Source of the DNA: Lingula anatina
Taxonomy: Eukaryota; Brachiopoda; Lingulata; Lingulida; Lingulidae
Direction: 5' to 3'
Assembly (NCBI RefSeq): GCF_001039355.2
Contig: NW_019775891.1
Location: forward strand, 665,559 to 729,558
DNA: 64,000 nucleotides
Shown here: piece by piece, positions 26,847-39,403 of the stretch
Numbering within the stretch: the stretch's first letter is position 1
Layout of the letters: the number at the start of each line of letters is the position of its first letter
The notes under the pieces: generated by a model
Seen by the model: only the letters and a program-made list of their open reading frames with translations
Databases searched by the model: none
What the model was told of the DNA's origin: nothing
Translations under genes and position numbers: made by a program

Positions 26847-27904
26847 TCATAAACCAAATGAAATCGGCATTGTGATCTCCTTTTCGCAAATAAAATGTTC
26901 TTTTGCATTACACCCGCGGTCATTCCATTCGTATGTGTAGCTGGTCGCTTTGTAGTATTGAAGGCAATGCTCTGTGTCTGGGTGGTTTGGTTCGCCTGGC
27001 CCCCAGGCTGTGAATGAACCGATAGGGGAATAGGTGGAAGCCCATACCCAGTGTCCTGACTGAAGGATGTCATGTCCACTCGTCCAGAATCCCAGAGACT
27101 TATATGAATCTAAAAATAAATATGGTTTGTTTATTACAGTATATACAGTATTACAGTACACCTAATGTTATCAGTATATGTATATTAAACCCAGTGCTGT
27201 CCTCGACTTTTATAACATTTAGAGATTTAGAGCTTCACACATATAATCTTTTTCTTCAGATTCACATTAGTTTTACAAATATACCTATGTCTGTTATGTC
27301 TATGGGTCAACCCTAACGGAAATGGCCCAAATGTTTCAGATCGGAAACCTATAGGTCTTAAAGACCTATAGGACGTCCTACAGGCAATTTAGTAAGGAAT
27401 AGAAAAAATCTGACCTTTATATCTCAGCAGTTGTCCTCTTATTGCCATATGCTCTTCTTTCGTCTCAACACTGACCAATTTAGCGCCGAAGGCTTCACAA
27501 AAATGGTTACTCTCAATCCACGTTGAGAGGTGGATGATGTCAAAGTAGTAACATTTCCCTCCCAATATGGTGAAACCATTGGGGCACAGCGTCCACGTTG
27601 GTGGTATCTGACGCAGAGCCAGGTTTCCTCGAAGAACTTATGTTGACGAAAAAAAATCCTTTGAGCGATACTTTAGCCTACTGCTGGTGTTTTTCAACTG
27701 TTCTCTGATTAAATGATAGCCATTAAACAAATGTAGTTAATAGGTTCATTAACGAAATTCATAGAAGTTAATTTAAAAATGACTTTACTCATTAGAATAA
27801 ATTGTAATAACGTTAATAAAACGTTTACTTGGCGATGCACTTCCGCTTGTTACCGCTAGGAGGATGCTGAGCAAGACGCACTGCATGGGTCCTTCAACCG
27901 CCAT
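26847..27904 (-). CDS. Secreted C-type lectin, copy B (EPN motif)
   Basis: Three exons: 27904-27829, 27636-27415 and 27109-26847 (stop TGA at 26847-26849), giving 186 aa with the same intron phases as copy A. It has a signal peptide (MAVEGPMQCVLLSILLAVTS), then one C-type lectin domain with six cysteines starting CPNGF. This copy has the canonical EPN motif (139-141) plus WND (161-163), the combination associated in this fold with Ca2+-dependent mannose/glucose-type binding. Compared with copy A it lacks one residue after exon 2 starts (PPTWTL versus PPSYWTL) and has three extra residues around the EPN-WND segment. Exon 2 is nearly identical to copy A while exon 3 differs most in the sugar-binding loop, which suggests diversification after duplication. 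Substrate is inferred, not shown. Confidence 0.92.
27348..27372. repeat. Perfect 12-bp palindrome in lectin B intron 2
   Basis: CCTATAGGTCTT, one A, then its exact reverse complement. In copy A the same spot (about 25129-25179) carries extra bases between similar arms, so copy B looks like a deletion between inverted arms. Confidence 0.8.
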
Positions 27905-27968
27905 GAATGATATATGTAATCAACAGACCAAAAAACTGACTGAATGGAATAAGCGACCCAAAAGGCTT

Positions 27969-27976
27969 CTTATATA
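27969..27976 (-). promoter_or_regulatory. TATA box of lectin copy B
   Basis: TATATAAG on the minus strand, 65-72 bases before the ATG, conserved with copy A. Confidence 0.7.
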
Positions 27977-28169
27977 GTCTATGCTGAGTTATAAAAACTG
28001 AGTCAAATGGGTTAATCAGCTTCCACTCCTATGGGAAAACAGCAGAAATATTTCCTTCTGAGATAAGTTCAGTCATGAATAACCCAATTTAAGTCTCAGA
28101 TAAAAATGTATGTTACAAGGAAACAAATTCGCGATTTATCAACACATTCAAAATATCTCTCTACGAGTT

Positions 28170-28400
28170 CTTAGGCGAACCTGGTGACAGTCACAATACC
28201 CCTATTCTCAAACAAAATTACTGGCTACCTATAAGAATAAAGAACACGGATTCTTTAAAAACTTTTAGTTTACTGCTTTTTACAACATGGCCCCACCATA
28301 TTTATGCGATCTTGCAACAAATTGTACCCCCCCCCCTTCCCGCCGCCCATTATGCACTTCCGACCATTTGATCTTAATATCGTGTATGGCTCGTGGGGCA
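28170..28400 (+). pseudogene. Degraded LINE fragment, second copy
   Basis: DNA-level sister of the fragment at 26004-26240. It carries the CCCCTATTCTCAAACAAAATTACTGGCTACC stretch (shown only for recognition of the shared core CCCCTATTCTCAAACAA) and a matching ATGGCCCCACCATATTTATG. It has more indels and a C-rich run, and was duplicated together with the lectin unit. Confidence 0.65.
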
Positions 28401-28817
28401 TCTACATCTCATAATTTTGACCAAATATAACCAACTTTCAAAATGTCTTAAAGTTCTTTTTTAAAATATTATTATATTAAAATATCGAATTTCTTAGACT
28501 CGCCATTTTTAGTATTATAGACGTAATTTATCCAACATCTGATTGCAAATAATAAATGTTTTTAATATCATTATGATGATGACAATCTACCAGACAACAT
28601 CTAAGCCACGCAATACTATAGCAGTGATTTTTTCCGAATGCATTATTTCTCAACCAGAGCGCAGCAATCGCAATCATTACCAGTCAACCCTTGATATCAC
28701 AGTTTAAAATGTTTAATAAATTAAGAATCCGACCCTTCTGTGTGCAGACGCTACTGTCCACTTCCACATATATAGGAAGTAAAATTAAAGAGAAACATAG
28801 AAAGAAACATAAAGTCA

Positions 28818-30822
28818 TATAAGCGATATACAACGTAGGCCTACCCGTAGAAAAACATTTAACACCGGCTTTATGTTACTTAGCATTTGTGTGGAAGTAA
28901 AAAGCAGCGCTTGCATTCTGAATGACAGGGAATTTAGTTCAAGAAACAAATGGTGGTCCGAGCCTCGGCATATGTCACGGTCAGTACTTGCCTACAAAAG
29001 ATATATAAAAAGCACAATACTTTTGAAATTGCAGGTAATTTATAGTAAGTCAGAAATGTGAAAATAATATAAAGATGACTTCAATTTTCCACTCATGCAC
29101 CCATGCGACGTGGTCATTAAAAACCATGTCAACAGAAAGTGTAGAATTACATTGGAAAAAATGATAACGATACGGATAAAGGACGAGTCTTTGCCTGCAG
29201 CATTTCTCTCCTGATGTTTAAATTAAGCAGGCGACACCAGATACAGAGACCGACCATTAATGTGAATAATGCAACTGCGTGCGTAACAGGTTTTGATACA
29301 GGCAACCATTAATAGGGTGATAGTCATATAATTATTCATATACACTTGACTATTGAAAAATTTTATCGTGTGCATACAGTTGTACTACGATAGTAGTTCC
29401 TCAAATATTGATTACAAATTATTCGTTTTTTTTTTTTTTTTTGCATGCATGCATAGGCTCTTGTAGTTATTGAGGTCAATGACGCAGTCCTCTCTATTGT
29501 CAACTTCAGGGTTAGTATGGTACATAGAAGAGCTGAAAGCTTGCTCTGAGGCATGTGAAAGTAGGGCATGTCAAAAAATACATGCATAAGTTATTTGAGT
29601 TTAGCCACCATGCCCACACACCCGTTCCCCACTTGACCTTGTACAGGTATACGAAACGTCACGAGGACATCAGACGCAGGTGTGTCAAACTGGGGATACT
29701 GGGATTTAATCAGGTAACTTCGTACACGTAATGTGTTTTGCTAGTCTAGACTTCAAATGATCTCTGTGCGGCCAGAGTAGAATAGGGGCTAGAATAGTGG
29801 TGGAAATAACGCAGAAAGGTAATACAATGTGCACACTACGTGGCGCAACAGTATATTTAGTTTTAATGGCACTCACTACCGAACTAGATAATAGTTATAC
29901 AGTTATAACCTGCAATTTAATCTAGTTTTATGCACGACTCGGCACTTGTATGATGTCGTGCTGCACACTGACCTAGGAGTTATATTACTACAGGGCTCAC
30001 CTTAACCTATCGAAGATAAGATGACACACAATCGACTTAAGGTAGACATCGTATTAACTCAATCAAATTAACAACGAAAAGTCAGTCTCTATGTGCATGA
30101 AGAGGTGCATGTTGCATATACGTCCTTGGTGAACTCAGTAGAGGTAGTTGCATCTACGTAGATTATATAGCTATAGTGTATGGTTTGTCTGACTACCTGA
30201 ACACCATGCATCAATATATGTAGTGTAGGACGTAATATGACACCCAATGACAAAAAATATGTTAACTGTTCATGCTTATTTTTTTTCCTTTGATTTACGG
30301 GAAGTGGATAAATGTTTACGTAGTAAAAAAAGAATTGACACGTCTTGTCTCAGTGAGTTTTATTAAATCAGTTAGAAGACATAAACAGATAAAGATGAAT
30401 GCTTGTCATTATATGATGTTAGACTTTGATATTGATATAGAATAGCCCTTGGATCAGGGAAAGACAACAAAGCCATTAGGAGAGATTCATTTATTAATTG
30501 AATGCATATCAATTAATGGTAAAAGCCAAATCTCAACGCAGCGTACCCGCAGATTTCTTAGTTAATGGCTGGAACACCTGAGTATATATTAACGTTAATC
30601 ACTTGTATTGGTTGGTTTGGCTATGTTAAATTTATCTAAAAAGAATCATTTCCAGGCATCCTGCACTCTAGATCTGTATAAAACGCAGACCTACTACAAA
30701 ATATACTAGTTTATTCTTAAATGATGAATATTTTAGGGGCATTTCGTATGTTATACATTTGGAAAAATTACAGTAATTATAAGTAATTTTGACATTTTGA
30801 AGACAACTCTTGCTCGGGTGCG

Positions 30823-30879
<57 letters not shown>

Positions 30880-32503
30880 GAGAAAAGAAGGGGGTTTCTT
30901 TGGGTGCATTTTACCTGTCTTATGATTCCCAGAGTATAAAAAATGATTTAAATTCGACAGCGTAGAAAACGAGGTACTTATATATTTGGAATATAAATCA
31001 TAAATATATAAATTTGGAATGATTTTTGCACGCATCTTGTCAACATAAAAGAAATAAATAATATTTCCTGTTACCCAGTCTGTTGATGTCTGTAAGGTGA
31101 GAACAGACAATGAATAAGTTGCATAATCTGATTATTATTATAACAATATACATCACCGTGACTACGCCAGCACTAGTACCTGAATGTAATGCATATTAAT
31201 GAGAGGGGCACTAAATTTGGATTGACGTATCTGCAGAGTGAGAGTAGATAATGGAAAAAAAACAGGGAAACTATAATAAATGAGGGGTCGCTAATGATAA
31301 AGAACATTAAAATAAACAGCCGTAAGTTCTGCATAGTTTTTTTTCATTTTTAATGCATCTCTAGTACGATAAAAGTAAACAACGTGAGTGCTCAATGTTT
31401 GGCACATAAATGCTTTAATGACTGGACTGCAGTAATATATTCCATGCTAGTGATGCATAAGAACACTAAACACTTGCATTATGGTTGCCAAGAAACTGTT
31501 TTCTTTGTGATATCTTGGCGAAAATATTTCTTTTTAGCATAAAAATGATTAATGCTTGTTTAAAACAGTTGTAAAGGACGTCGGAGGTGTTATAACTCAG
31601 TATTAAAAAAAAACGTCACATATTAATGTTAAATTGAAATTATTTTCTTGGTGGCATTCAAACTTTTCAGCACTAAAAATAATGCTTAAATGTAATTGCG
31701 TGCGCTGCTGATTTAAACGAGCTTGCCTCTGGTAGTTTTGAAATACAATAGCAAAAATACAAAAATGAGCATAAAATGTTGAAATGCTGAATTTTTGTAT
31801 GTATGTTTAGAAACGGGAGACAAAAAAATAATGGCAGATGAGGGTCTATGTGACAAGCAAAACAAAGAGGGCCTAAAAAAATGGACACATTAATGAAAGC
31901 ATAAATGTATGCATGAATGGATGAATGAAACGACGAATGAATAGAAAGGAGATTGAATGAATGTTTAAAAAATCACATGGCAATATGAAATTCATTGGTT
32001 ACAAAAGAGAAGTGTAAATTAACAATGTGGAGATCATAGTGCTTTAAAAATTAAACGTGTATCATTCCGATATTTGAAGTGTTAAAAGCATGATATTAAG
32101 TAGATATCAAGAAGCCATTCGAAAATTAAAAAATGTTAAATAAACAAAATATTCGTTATAAAGACAAGACAGTGCTTGATCAAGGTTTCATCGGATTATT
32201 ATGTTTATTATATTATCATATGTATGTGCTTTTTAAGCAAAATGCTTGAATTTTACTTGGACAAATAAAACGAATTGAATTAGACTTTCAACCAAAAAGA
32301 TTTGTGTTCGTCTGCCAAATATCACCTTTCTAAAATAAATACACTACGATTACTGATAATGCTGATAATTTGCCATCTATGTATAGTTTTGCAATAGCCT
32401 ACATGAAAAATATATAAAACACAAAGTCAAAGATAGCATGTATTTATGTGTTTATGTTTTTTTTAGATCTAGAGGGGCGGCAGACCAGTAGGTTACGTCA
32501 ATT
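28818..32503. other. Intergenic, lectins to MFSD6-like gene
   Basis: AT-rich, with no recognised gene on either strand. Contains a T run at about 29428-29443 and a (GT)n microsatellite at 30829-30874. The T-rich segment ending in TTTTTTAG at about 32459-32465 could be a splice acceptor for a 5' leader exon of the transporter gene. Confidence 0.6.
30829..30874. repeat. (GT)n microsatellite
   Basis: About 23 perfect GT units; they create a histidine/threonine-repeat open frame on the minus strand that is not a gene. Confidence 0.95.
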
Positions 32504-35257
32504 ATGAAGTGTCCCATCGTCATCAACAAAAAGCTTTTGCCCTACAAAGCGTACTACTTCCTGAATTGCGCAGGTACGATTGTTCAATTTTGTCTTTTGA
32601 TTTTTTTTCCGTTAACATAAATCTGTATGATACCTAGTCTTTGAAATACCCGTTAATAATTCTCTTTTGTCAGATTCAAGTCCACTAACTGTGTATTTAG
32701 GGTATGTTCCACATTTATAAGTGTAACGAATCAAAATGGTTCATTCCTTTGCATTCTAAAATGTATAAAATTTATTTCAGGCATGTCGTCATTAATACCG
32801 TATATACCCATATACATGAAGTACATTGGCCTCACAGCTTCGGAATCCGCAATAATCATAGGAGTTATGCCTTTTATATGTTTCTTCGTGACTCCAATAT
32901 GGTGTATGCTGGCCGATAAATATCACAAACACAAGGCAGTGTTGATTCTGTGTACAACTGTGAGTCCACTACTTCTGTCGGCTAGTTACTTTCTTCCAAG
33001 AGTACAAAACACAGAAGGACGCGTTCAGGTATTTATGCAAGCAAATGAAAGGATGCTCACCGTCAGTAAATGCCAATTTATTGGACAAAATTTGGAGAAT
33101 AAAATCCAGTGTGACCACTCAAATCAGGAGGAAAATTCACTCCGTGTCACAGAGAACTGCAGGCTGTTATGCACTAGAACTAGCGTTGACACAACAAATG
33201 GCAACGATCTTTATTATTCAATACATCCCATACAACTCTGTAAAATGATCAAAAGAGAACGCTACATATATTGCCAAGAATTCGAATACAAGACCAACCT
33301 TGTCGTGGAAAATATTTCGTTGGTGCAGACTGCTGATACGGGTTGTCCCCGGTATTCGGTGACATCATTCCACGTCTTTGGCTCTCGCTTTGATTCAGTC
33401 AAAGCCAATTCATCACTCAATTTAAAGTGTGATCTGATCTGCGAACAGCCCTCAGCCAAAGACAATAAAATCTATGACTTAGCGACGGACCACTTTTCAA
33501 TATTTTGCCTGTTCTTCCTCCTTTATTTACTTTACCTGCTATTTCACGTTCCGTGTTTTAGAATTATAGACGCAGTAACATTGGTTGCGTTAACAGATGA
33601 AGATATTACCAAATGGGGTCGAACGAGAGTATTCGGCACCGTTGGGTGGGCACTTTTTGCGTACTTCTCCGGGGAACTCATGGACATGGTGGGAGGACCG
33701 AAATCGGAGTCAAATTTTCTTCCTGCGTTCCTGCTCTACGTGACATTTTCACTCCTAGCTGCCGTATCTGCCTTCTTCGTTAACATGGACAAAGACATAC
33801 ACTGCGCCCAGCTACTGAAAAACCTTTCAGATCTCTTGAAGGATTTAGAGATCACCATATTCCTAATAATTATGTTAATTTTCGGCATGTACGCTGGGAT
33901 ACTGGCAACATTCCTAAATTGGTATCTTGAAGAACTCTGCGCTCCTAAAAGCCTTATGGGACTGGCAACCGTAGTCGCAGCCGGAGCAGAGACGATAGTG
34001 TTCTGCATTTCAGGCTGGATACTTTCCAAAACTGGGCACAGGCCGGTCTTTTACTTGACACTGTTTTTCTTTTCGGTTCGCTTTGCTTCCTATTCACTTC
34101 TGGTCAACCCGTGGCACGTCCTGTTGATAGAGCCTATTCACGGTATCACGTTCGGCCTCATGATGGCGGCAGTGACGGAGTATACGGGCATTATAGCCCC
34201 GCCAGGGATGGCGGCCACTTTACAGGGCCTGGTGGGAGGAATACACTGGGGAATGGGTAAGTGTCTCCGGTTTAGGAATAACCAAATCTGATGCTTGTGT
34301 CACAGTAACGCAAAGTGAGGAGGTGTTTTGACAAGGCTATGAGTATAGGCTCATTCCCAATGAAATTATCGTTCTACGTAGATTGATTAACTCCGCGGGG
34401 ACTCTCGCTGAATGCAATCAGATTAACATGTTAGCACGCTTATTGTTTCCAACGTACTTGCATAATCACCAGCTTTTCTGTATTTCACTTTACGCCAGGA
34501 GGAGGTATGTTAATCTGATTGCTTTCAGCGAGAGTCCCCACGCAGTTGTACCGGTCTACGTAGATCTGGTTTCATTGAGAATGAGTCCTATTTGAATTAA
34601 AATATCATATGACTAATTATTTAAAATAAAACTTTTGTAAAAAAATGTATGCTGCTGAATACTTTAAAAAAATTTGTTAAGATTATAGGCAATCAGAGAG
34701 CCTATGTTCGCAACAACGTCCGTTTTTCATTTCCCACCTTCAAAACCTTAATGCTGTTGTCGAGAAGGTGCTAGCATACTACACAGAACAGCGGTTATTG
34801 AATATTTCATTTTATACATCACACTGGGTTTTAGGCCGAAATGAGCATTTGTTTCAAACATAACGTAGTATCAACTTTGGCATTCTACAATTTTTTGTAT
34901 TCACTGTTTTCCCCGAAACACATCGTTCAGGCGCTGTCTCATCTATATTCCATTTTTGTGATAAAATGTAAAGCAATATACAGAAGTGGAATGACTGATA
35001 TCTTTTTAGGACTTGGGATCGGATCCCTTGTAGCTGGACAGATTTACAACAAATTTGGCGGAGTTGTCACGTTTCGTGGATCTGCTGTCTCTGCGCTGGT
35101 GGTGCTGGCTATTGTGTGGCCGTTGGAACACTTCGTGGTCCGCAAGCGCAGACCAGATCCGACAGACAAAGAGGAGCTTATAGAGGAAGAAGAAGATAAT
35201 TATACTACCTTGAAGCAGCCTATGCTGACTAGTTTGGATTCTGCGTATACAAATTGA
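32504..35257 (+). CDS. MFSD6-like major facilitator superfamily transporter
   Basis: Three exons: 32504-32573, 32781-34256 and 35010-35257, all phase 1 GT-AG, giving 597 aa. The N-terminus MKCPIVINKKLLPYKAYYFL followed by LIPYIPIYMKYIGLTASE is the typical MFSD6 / MFS_1-like start (KLLP.KA.YFL..., then L..LG..AS). A long cysteine-rich loop (roughly residues 80-245) with several N-glycosylation-type sites sits between the second and later membrane segments, as in MFSD6. The second half has hydrophobic helices and WYLEELCAPKSLMGL. Exon 3 restores the last transmembrane part (GLGIGSLVAGQIYNKFGG) and ends in an acidic tail (KEELIEEEEDN). It is a plasma- or endomembrane protein; the substrate is unknown for this family. 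A small inverted-repeat element sits in intron 2. Confidence 0.88.
34345..34591. mobile_element. MITE, family 1, in MFSD6-like intron 2
   Basis: About 247 bp with long, imperfect terminal inverted repeats. The outer arms are ATAGG(A)CTCATTC(C/T)CAATGAAA, followed by CTACGTAGA and GGGGACTCTCGCTGAA.GCAATC (left), with their reverse complements on the right. The internal part, read in reverse, matches the elements at 44608-44758 and 49100-49242 (CAGAAAAGCTGGTGATTATG... and its variant), so this is a repeat family and not a one-off hairpin. No coding capacity. Exact ends and target duplication are uncertain. Confidence 0.8.
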
Positions 35258-36026
35258 CTATGGCTTTTTTCTTTCTTTTTCCTGTTTTTTGTTTAAGAGT
35301 TGGGTAAATGAGGTGATCTTAGATGCGAACAGGTAAAAAAAAAGTCATTAATTTTATTATTAATTTAAATTTTAAATTTTCCATTGTGTTAATTCTTTTT
35401 TTTTTTTTTTGCTAGTACACAGCAGTCCTTTTTATGCACGACTCATAGCACGTTGAAGTTTTGGAGAGGGTCTGTAAAAGATAGATTTCTGAATTCAGAT
35501 GACTTTGTAAACTTTTTCAGTTGATAGTTATCGACAGTTATCCCTAACATTAAACCCCTAACTCAACATAATTCTACGGTATTGGGATGGATTCCTTGGA
35601 TCATATAGATTATCTACGCTGTGATACATGTGTACTTATGTAAAGGTGGAGGGGAGGGGGAGGTCCTTGCTTTCGTCAAAAAACTGCGATTTATTCGTCC
35701 TGTATTCACATATCTATGTTGCTTCAAGAATAAAGAAATATATGCCATCCCATTGAAAGTAATGCTGCGCTTTTTTCAAATGAATAAATCGAGCGAATCT
35801 GGTCAATTATTTATTAACAGCAGTCTGTAGTAAAAACCGTAATTTCATCTTTGAGGATTATATAGAGCTGTAGAGGAAGGTTGTTTATACCCGATCAATC
35901 ATTTACAACAGACACTTATATAATATTCGGGTGAGAGATGGCATCTAAAATATGTAAAAAAACAACAATAGTATAGTTCTGGAGGAGGAGGAGCGCAGTG
36001 TGTAAATTCGTTTCTGTGTTTTTGTC

Positions 36027-36210
36027 ATTTACAACCAAAGTTCATCTGCTGAATAACAGAAATATGGCCGACCAGCTTGAAAGTTAACCGCGTAATCCCC
36101 GCCCGGAAATATGTTCAATGTCTATTAGGGGATTATGTGTCAAGCTTTCAAGTGGGTCGGCCAAATTTGATCGGCGGATCTGTTAGTCCGCGGATCAACT
36201 GGTTGTGAAT
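36027..36210. mobile_element. Miniature inverted-repeat (fold-back) element
   Basis: The left arm TGGCCGACCAGCTTGAAAG...GTAATCCCC faces the right arm GGGGATTATGTGTCAAGC...GTCGGCCA in inverted orientation. Weaker inverted similarity extends outward to ACAACCA/TGGTTGT near 36031 and 36201. Total about 184 bp with no coding capacity. Class unknown; only one copy seen in this window. Confidence 0.7.
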
Positions 36211-36925
36211 GCAGCTTTACACAACAAAACCCCTTAAAACCTACCAAGACGATAACTGATTACCTGAGAAACGCATATGTGCCCGTCAACCTACACTGTA
36301 ATGTGAAACTTAATTCTTTGATATTAAAAATTTGATTCCAATGTTTTCATTGCATTCGAGTCGCTGCCATTAAAAACAAAATGCCGATTTATTACCCGAA
36401 ACGGTAGGATTACCGACTGAACACGATTATAGAAACTACTTACAGATGTGGTATGAGATCGCTAGAGTAACAATTTCAAGATGATGCCGAATAAAGATTT
36501 TTGCCTATGTCCGGTTCCCGGCGTAGATAAAGATGATAAAGATGGTCATATGGTCTGAGTCTTGTACATGCATTCAGTAAAACAGGTCGTATTTTATAAT
36601 AAATTATTGAAAGAAGAAAATGTCAGCTTGAAGTAATGAAAACGTTAAAAATCCGTATATGCATCTGACACATGCATTTTTGGCCTAACGTATTAATAAC
36701 GTTATTAATGCTAGACGCTAAACTCAGAAATATGTTCGTGCTTAAAAAGAAAAAACAAACAAAAAGAAAAAAAAAGTCGCGCGTGTTACCAATGCTTTCA
36801 TTTTACAGTCACTCCCCTGATGTATTAAATTATAACTATCTAGGTTCTGATCTAGTCCAACTATGGAGGTCACTCTGATTGTGTCGCCCATGACATGTAT
36901 ATTTTGGCAAAATAACAATCATGAA

Positions 36926-36948
36926 ATAAAATAAAATAAAATAAAATT
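36926..36948. repeat. (AAATA)n microsatellite
   Basis: About four to five AAATA units. Confidence 0.85.
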
Positions 36949-38555
36949 TTTCAAACATCAATTAACCTCATGCTGACAGCAGTATTAATGATAAATAGAC
37001 ATTTACCAGTAGCTCATACATGTAGGAAGTAAGTCTATTTCAATATTGAGATTTACATTTTGAGGATAGGGCAATCAAAGGTGAACACACTTAGTAGAAT
37101 TATTTTCATCTTACAAGCACAGTAGTAGCTTATATATTACATCACACCGCGCCGCGTCGTTTTTTATTCATGGATGTTGGTATATGAATCAATTATTTAT
37201 AAATCAGTTTCTATGTGCTTTGTCGGCTTCTATATTATGTGAGCGTGTCCACAAATCACAAGACATGTAAGCATGGTAAAGTCTGTATTAACACAAGAGG
37301 GCATACATCCGTTTTGTCCGGGCAAAAGTCCAATTTACTAGCTAGGCAAGTAATGTACACCATTAAGGAACCTTGTAAATTCTTACTATTTTAAAAATTG
37401 TGTTAATAAGTTTAAGTGACCACTACTAGTAGTACTATAACAACTTGATGCTGTGACGCTTGAAAATAAGCACGAGTAACAATGCAGTTCGTCACTGTAG
37501 GCTACGCGCTCATTATCGTCTCAGTGAATAGGCAAAAAGCACTCAGGTTTAATAATGATGTGATCTTTTCTTCAGTCAACAGCTAATATTGAGATAGTTT
37601 TAACCTCCAATATTTCGATGTCTATCAGGACATCTTCATTATTATAACTTAACGCAGCTGATGAAATTCTTCTCTGACACTCAGGTATACCCTGAACATT
37701 AAAACCAGTAAAATTTGTTATTATTGTATTGTGACAATGGCATTTTTAAAAAATAATAAGTAAGCAATTTATATAAATAGGACTACATTTAATAAAAGCA
37801 CAATAAAGTGAAGCAACAGTTAAAAAAATAAGCCCTTTCCGGAAATCCATAAACCCACGTGTTCATCTGCCGATTGTGATCATGAGTCACGCCACCTAAC
37901 ACGTCATGTGTCTGCGGTGAAATTATTGCATTATACGACGTAGTACCAGTAGCTGCTCCACGTGTAGATTGAAAGCACTCGACGATAGCAGGAGCCTTTG
38001 CGACAGGTGGATAAGGCTAAGAAAAAATCGAGATAATATAACAGGTAGGCCTAAATGTCGCCTCTTGTATATTGTGATATAGATTAAGTATTTGGTCAGC
38101 GAGGCCTTACGGCCTTATTCACTGTTTTTGTTGTGATTCTTTATAACAATGCCAGCATGATCGGTATCATTAAGAAAACTGCGGTCATCTATATGTAATT
38201 TTTAAGCAAGACGTTTAAAGTAGAAATTAAGTACGTTGGTTCATATGTAGGCCTACACCCTGTATACTCGTGTATACTCTACAAAATATTCATGTTTTCT
38301 AAATAACAGTAAATGCTCACCCGCAGGCGAAGCCAGTATTTTTATATGAGAGAAAAATATATAATTCAAGGCTGTATAAATTTTTGTCACTTAATGCAGG
38401 AGCAGTTTTATGGCTCGGTTAAAATGCACTGTGCCGAATACGATACAGTAGAAAGTGGTATTAATATAAGTCAAGACAATAAATATTTTATGCTTGCATT
38501 TCCACACTGCCTTATGTTGGGCTGATATGTTTTTATTTATAAATTGACATATAGA

Positions 38556-38563
38556 TGACGTCA
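38556..38563. promoter_or_regulatory. Candidate CRE site upstream of desaturase
   Basis: Perfect TGACGTCA palindrome about 840 bp before the desaturase ATG. CREB/ATF binding would fit metabolic control, but it is a motif match only. Confidence 0.25.
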
Positions 38564-39403
38564 CTAACTCGTAGCTCGTTCAGACTGATGTCTCTCTCGC
38601 GTGACATTCTTTGTGATGGTCCATCAGTGGTCAAGCGCGACGTTTGTTTTTCGCCCATGACCCTATTATTACTTCATTAAGCGATCTCTGACATGTAAAT
38701 GCAGTCACAGATACTAAAAATAGCCGCTCGCTGTACACTTATGACGCAGTGACTGTTTATGAAGGCCTTTTGTGTAAACAACACGCATATATACTACATA
38801 CCTACGGCGTTCTACCGAATCTTCTTCAATCTGATTTCAGGAAAACATTAATAATTGGTAGATATAAGACATCTAGGGCCATAATTTCCGGTGCAAGCTC
38901 TATTAATCATGAACCCATGATACACTCGGGTCCAAAGTTTGATAAACACATCTACAGTATATATATAAAACCACTGAGCTTCTCTGTTATTTTAATCGAA
39001 AACGCGCAGTCGAAGACATTGTTGTTTGAAAACCACATCAGGCTTTGAACATTTCTACGGGATTGTTTATGGGAACTTGGTAACAGGTGTTTTATATATA
39101 TTCATATTGATTGTAGATAATGTATACTTTTTTATGTTTAAAACAACCTGAGGTTTTTCTTTGAAAATATTTATTTTGTTAAGAAATCAAGATGATGGTA
39201 GTTCAGTTCACCGTACAATTTCGGGATTTAGACTTACTTTTTCTCAACTAACCTGGCGTTATGCCAAATTTTATTTTTGGGTTAGATGCCTTCTTTCCTT
39301 GGTTAAATTTTGTTTCATTTTATTTTAATTTAAATTTTATTTTAAACCAATATTGGAATAAATCCCTAAACACTTTGACTCCAGGAAGCGGAATAATAGT
39401 AAC

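Larger units (their letters stand above)
23985..28817. repeat. Tandem lectin unit: two full copies and a truncated third
   Basis: A ~2.17-kb unit is repeated head to tail. Each full copy holds, from left to right, a flank with ATTTCTCAACC(A/G)GAG, a minus-strand lectin gene, its TATA promoter, and a broken LINE fragment. The flank marker occurs near 24033, 26478 and 28645. The two lectin start codons are 2173 bp apart, and the CCGAATGCATTATTTC marker recurs at 26466 and 28634 (2168 bp). The third unit keeps only this flank, to about 28817, with no lectin gene beyond it. Introns and promoters are also alike, so this is segmental duplication and not retroposition. Confidence 0.85.
35258..39403. 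other. Intergenic, transporter to desaturase
   Basis: No recognised gene. Holds a miniature inverted-repeat element (36027-36210), an (AAATA)n run at 36926-36948 and a perfect cAMP-response-type palindrome (38556-38563). An acceptor-like CTCCAG at about 39379-39384 suggests the desaturase has an upstream 5' leader exon in this interval, not identified. Confidence 0.6.

Noticed and set aside
30751-31110. Open frame with a long threonine-histidine repeat
   Set aside because: Produced by the GT microsatellite.
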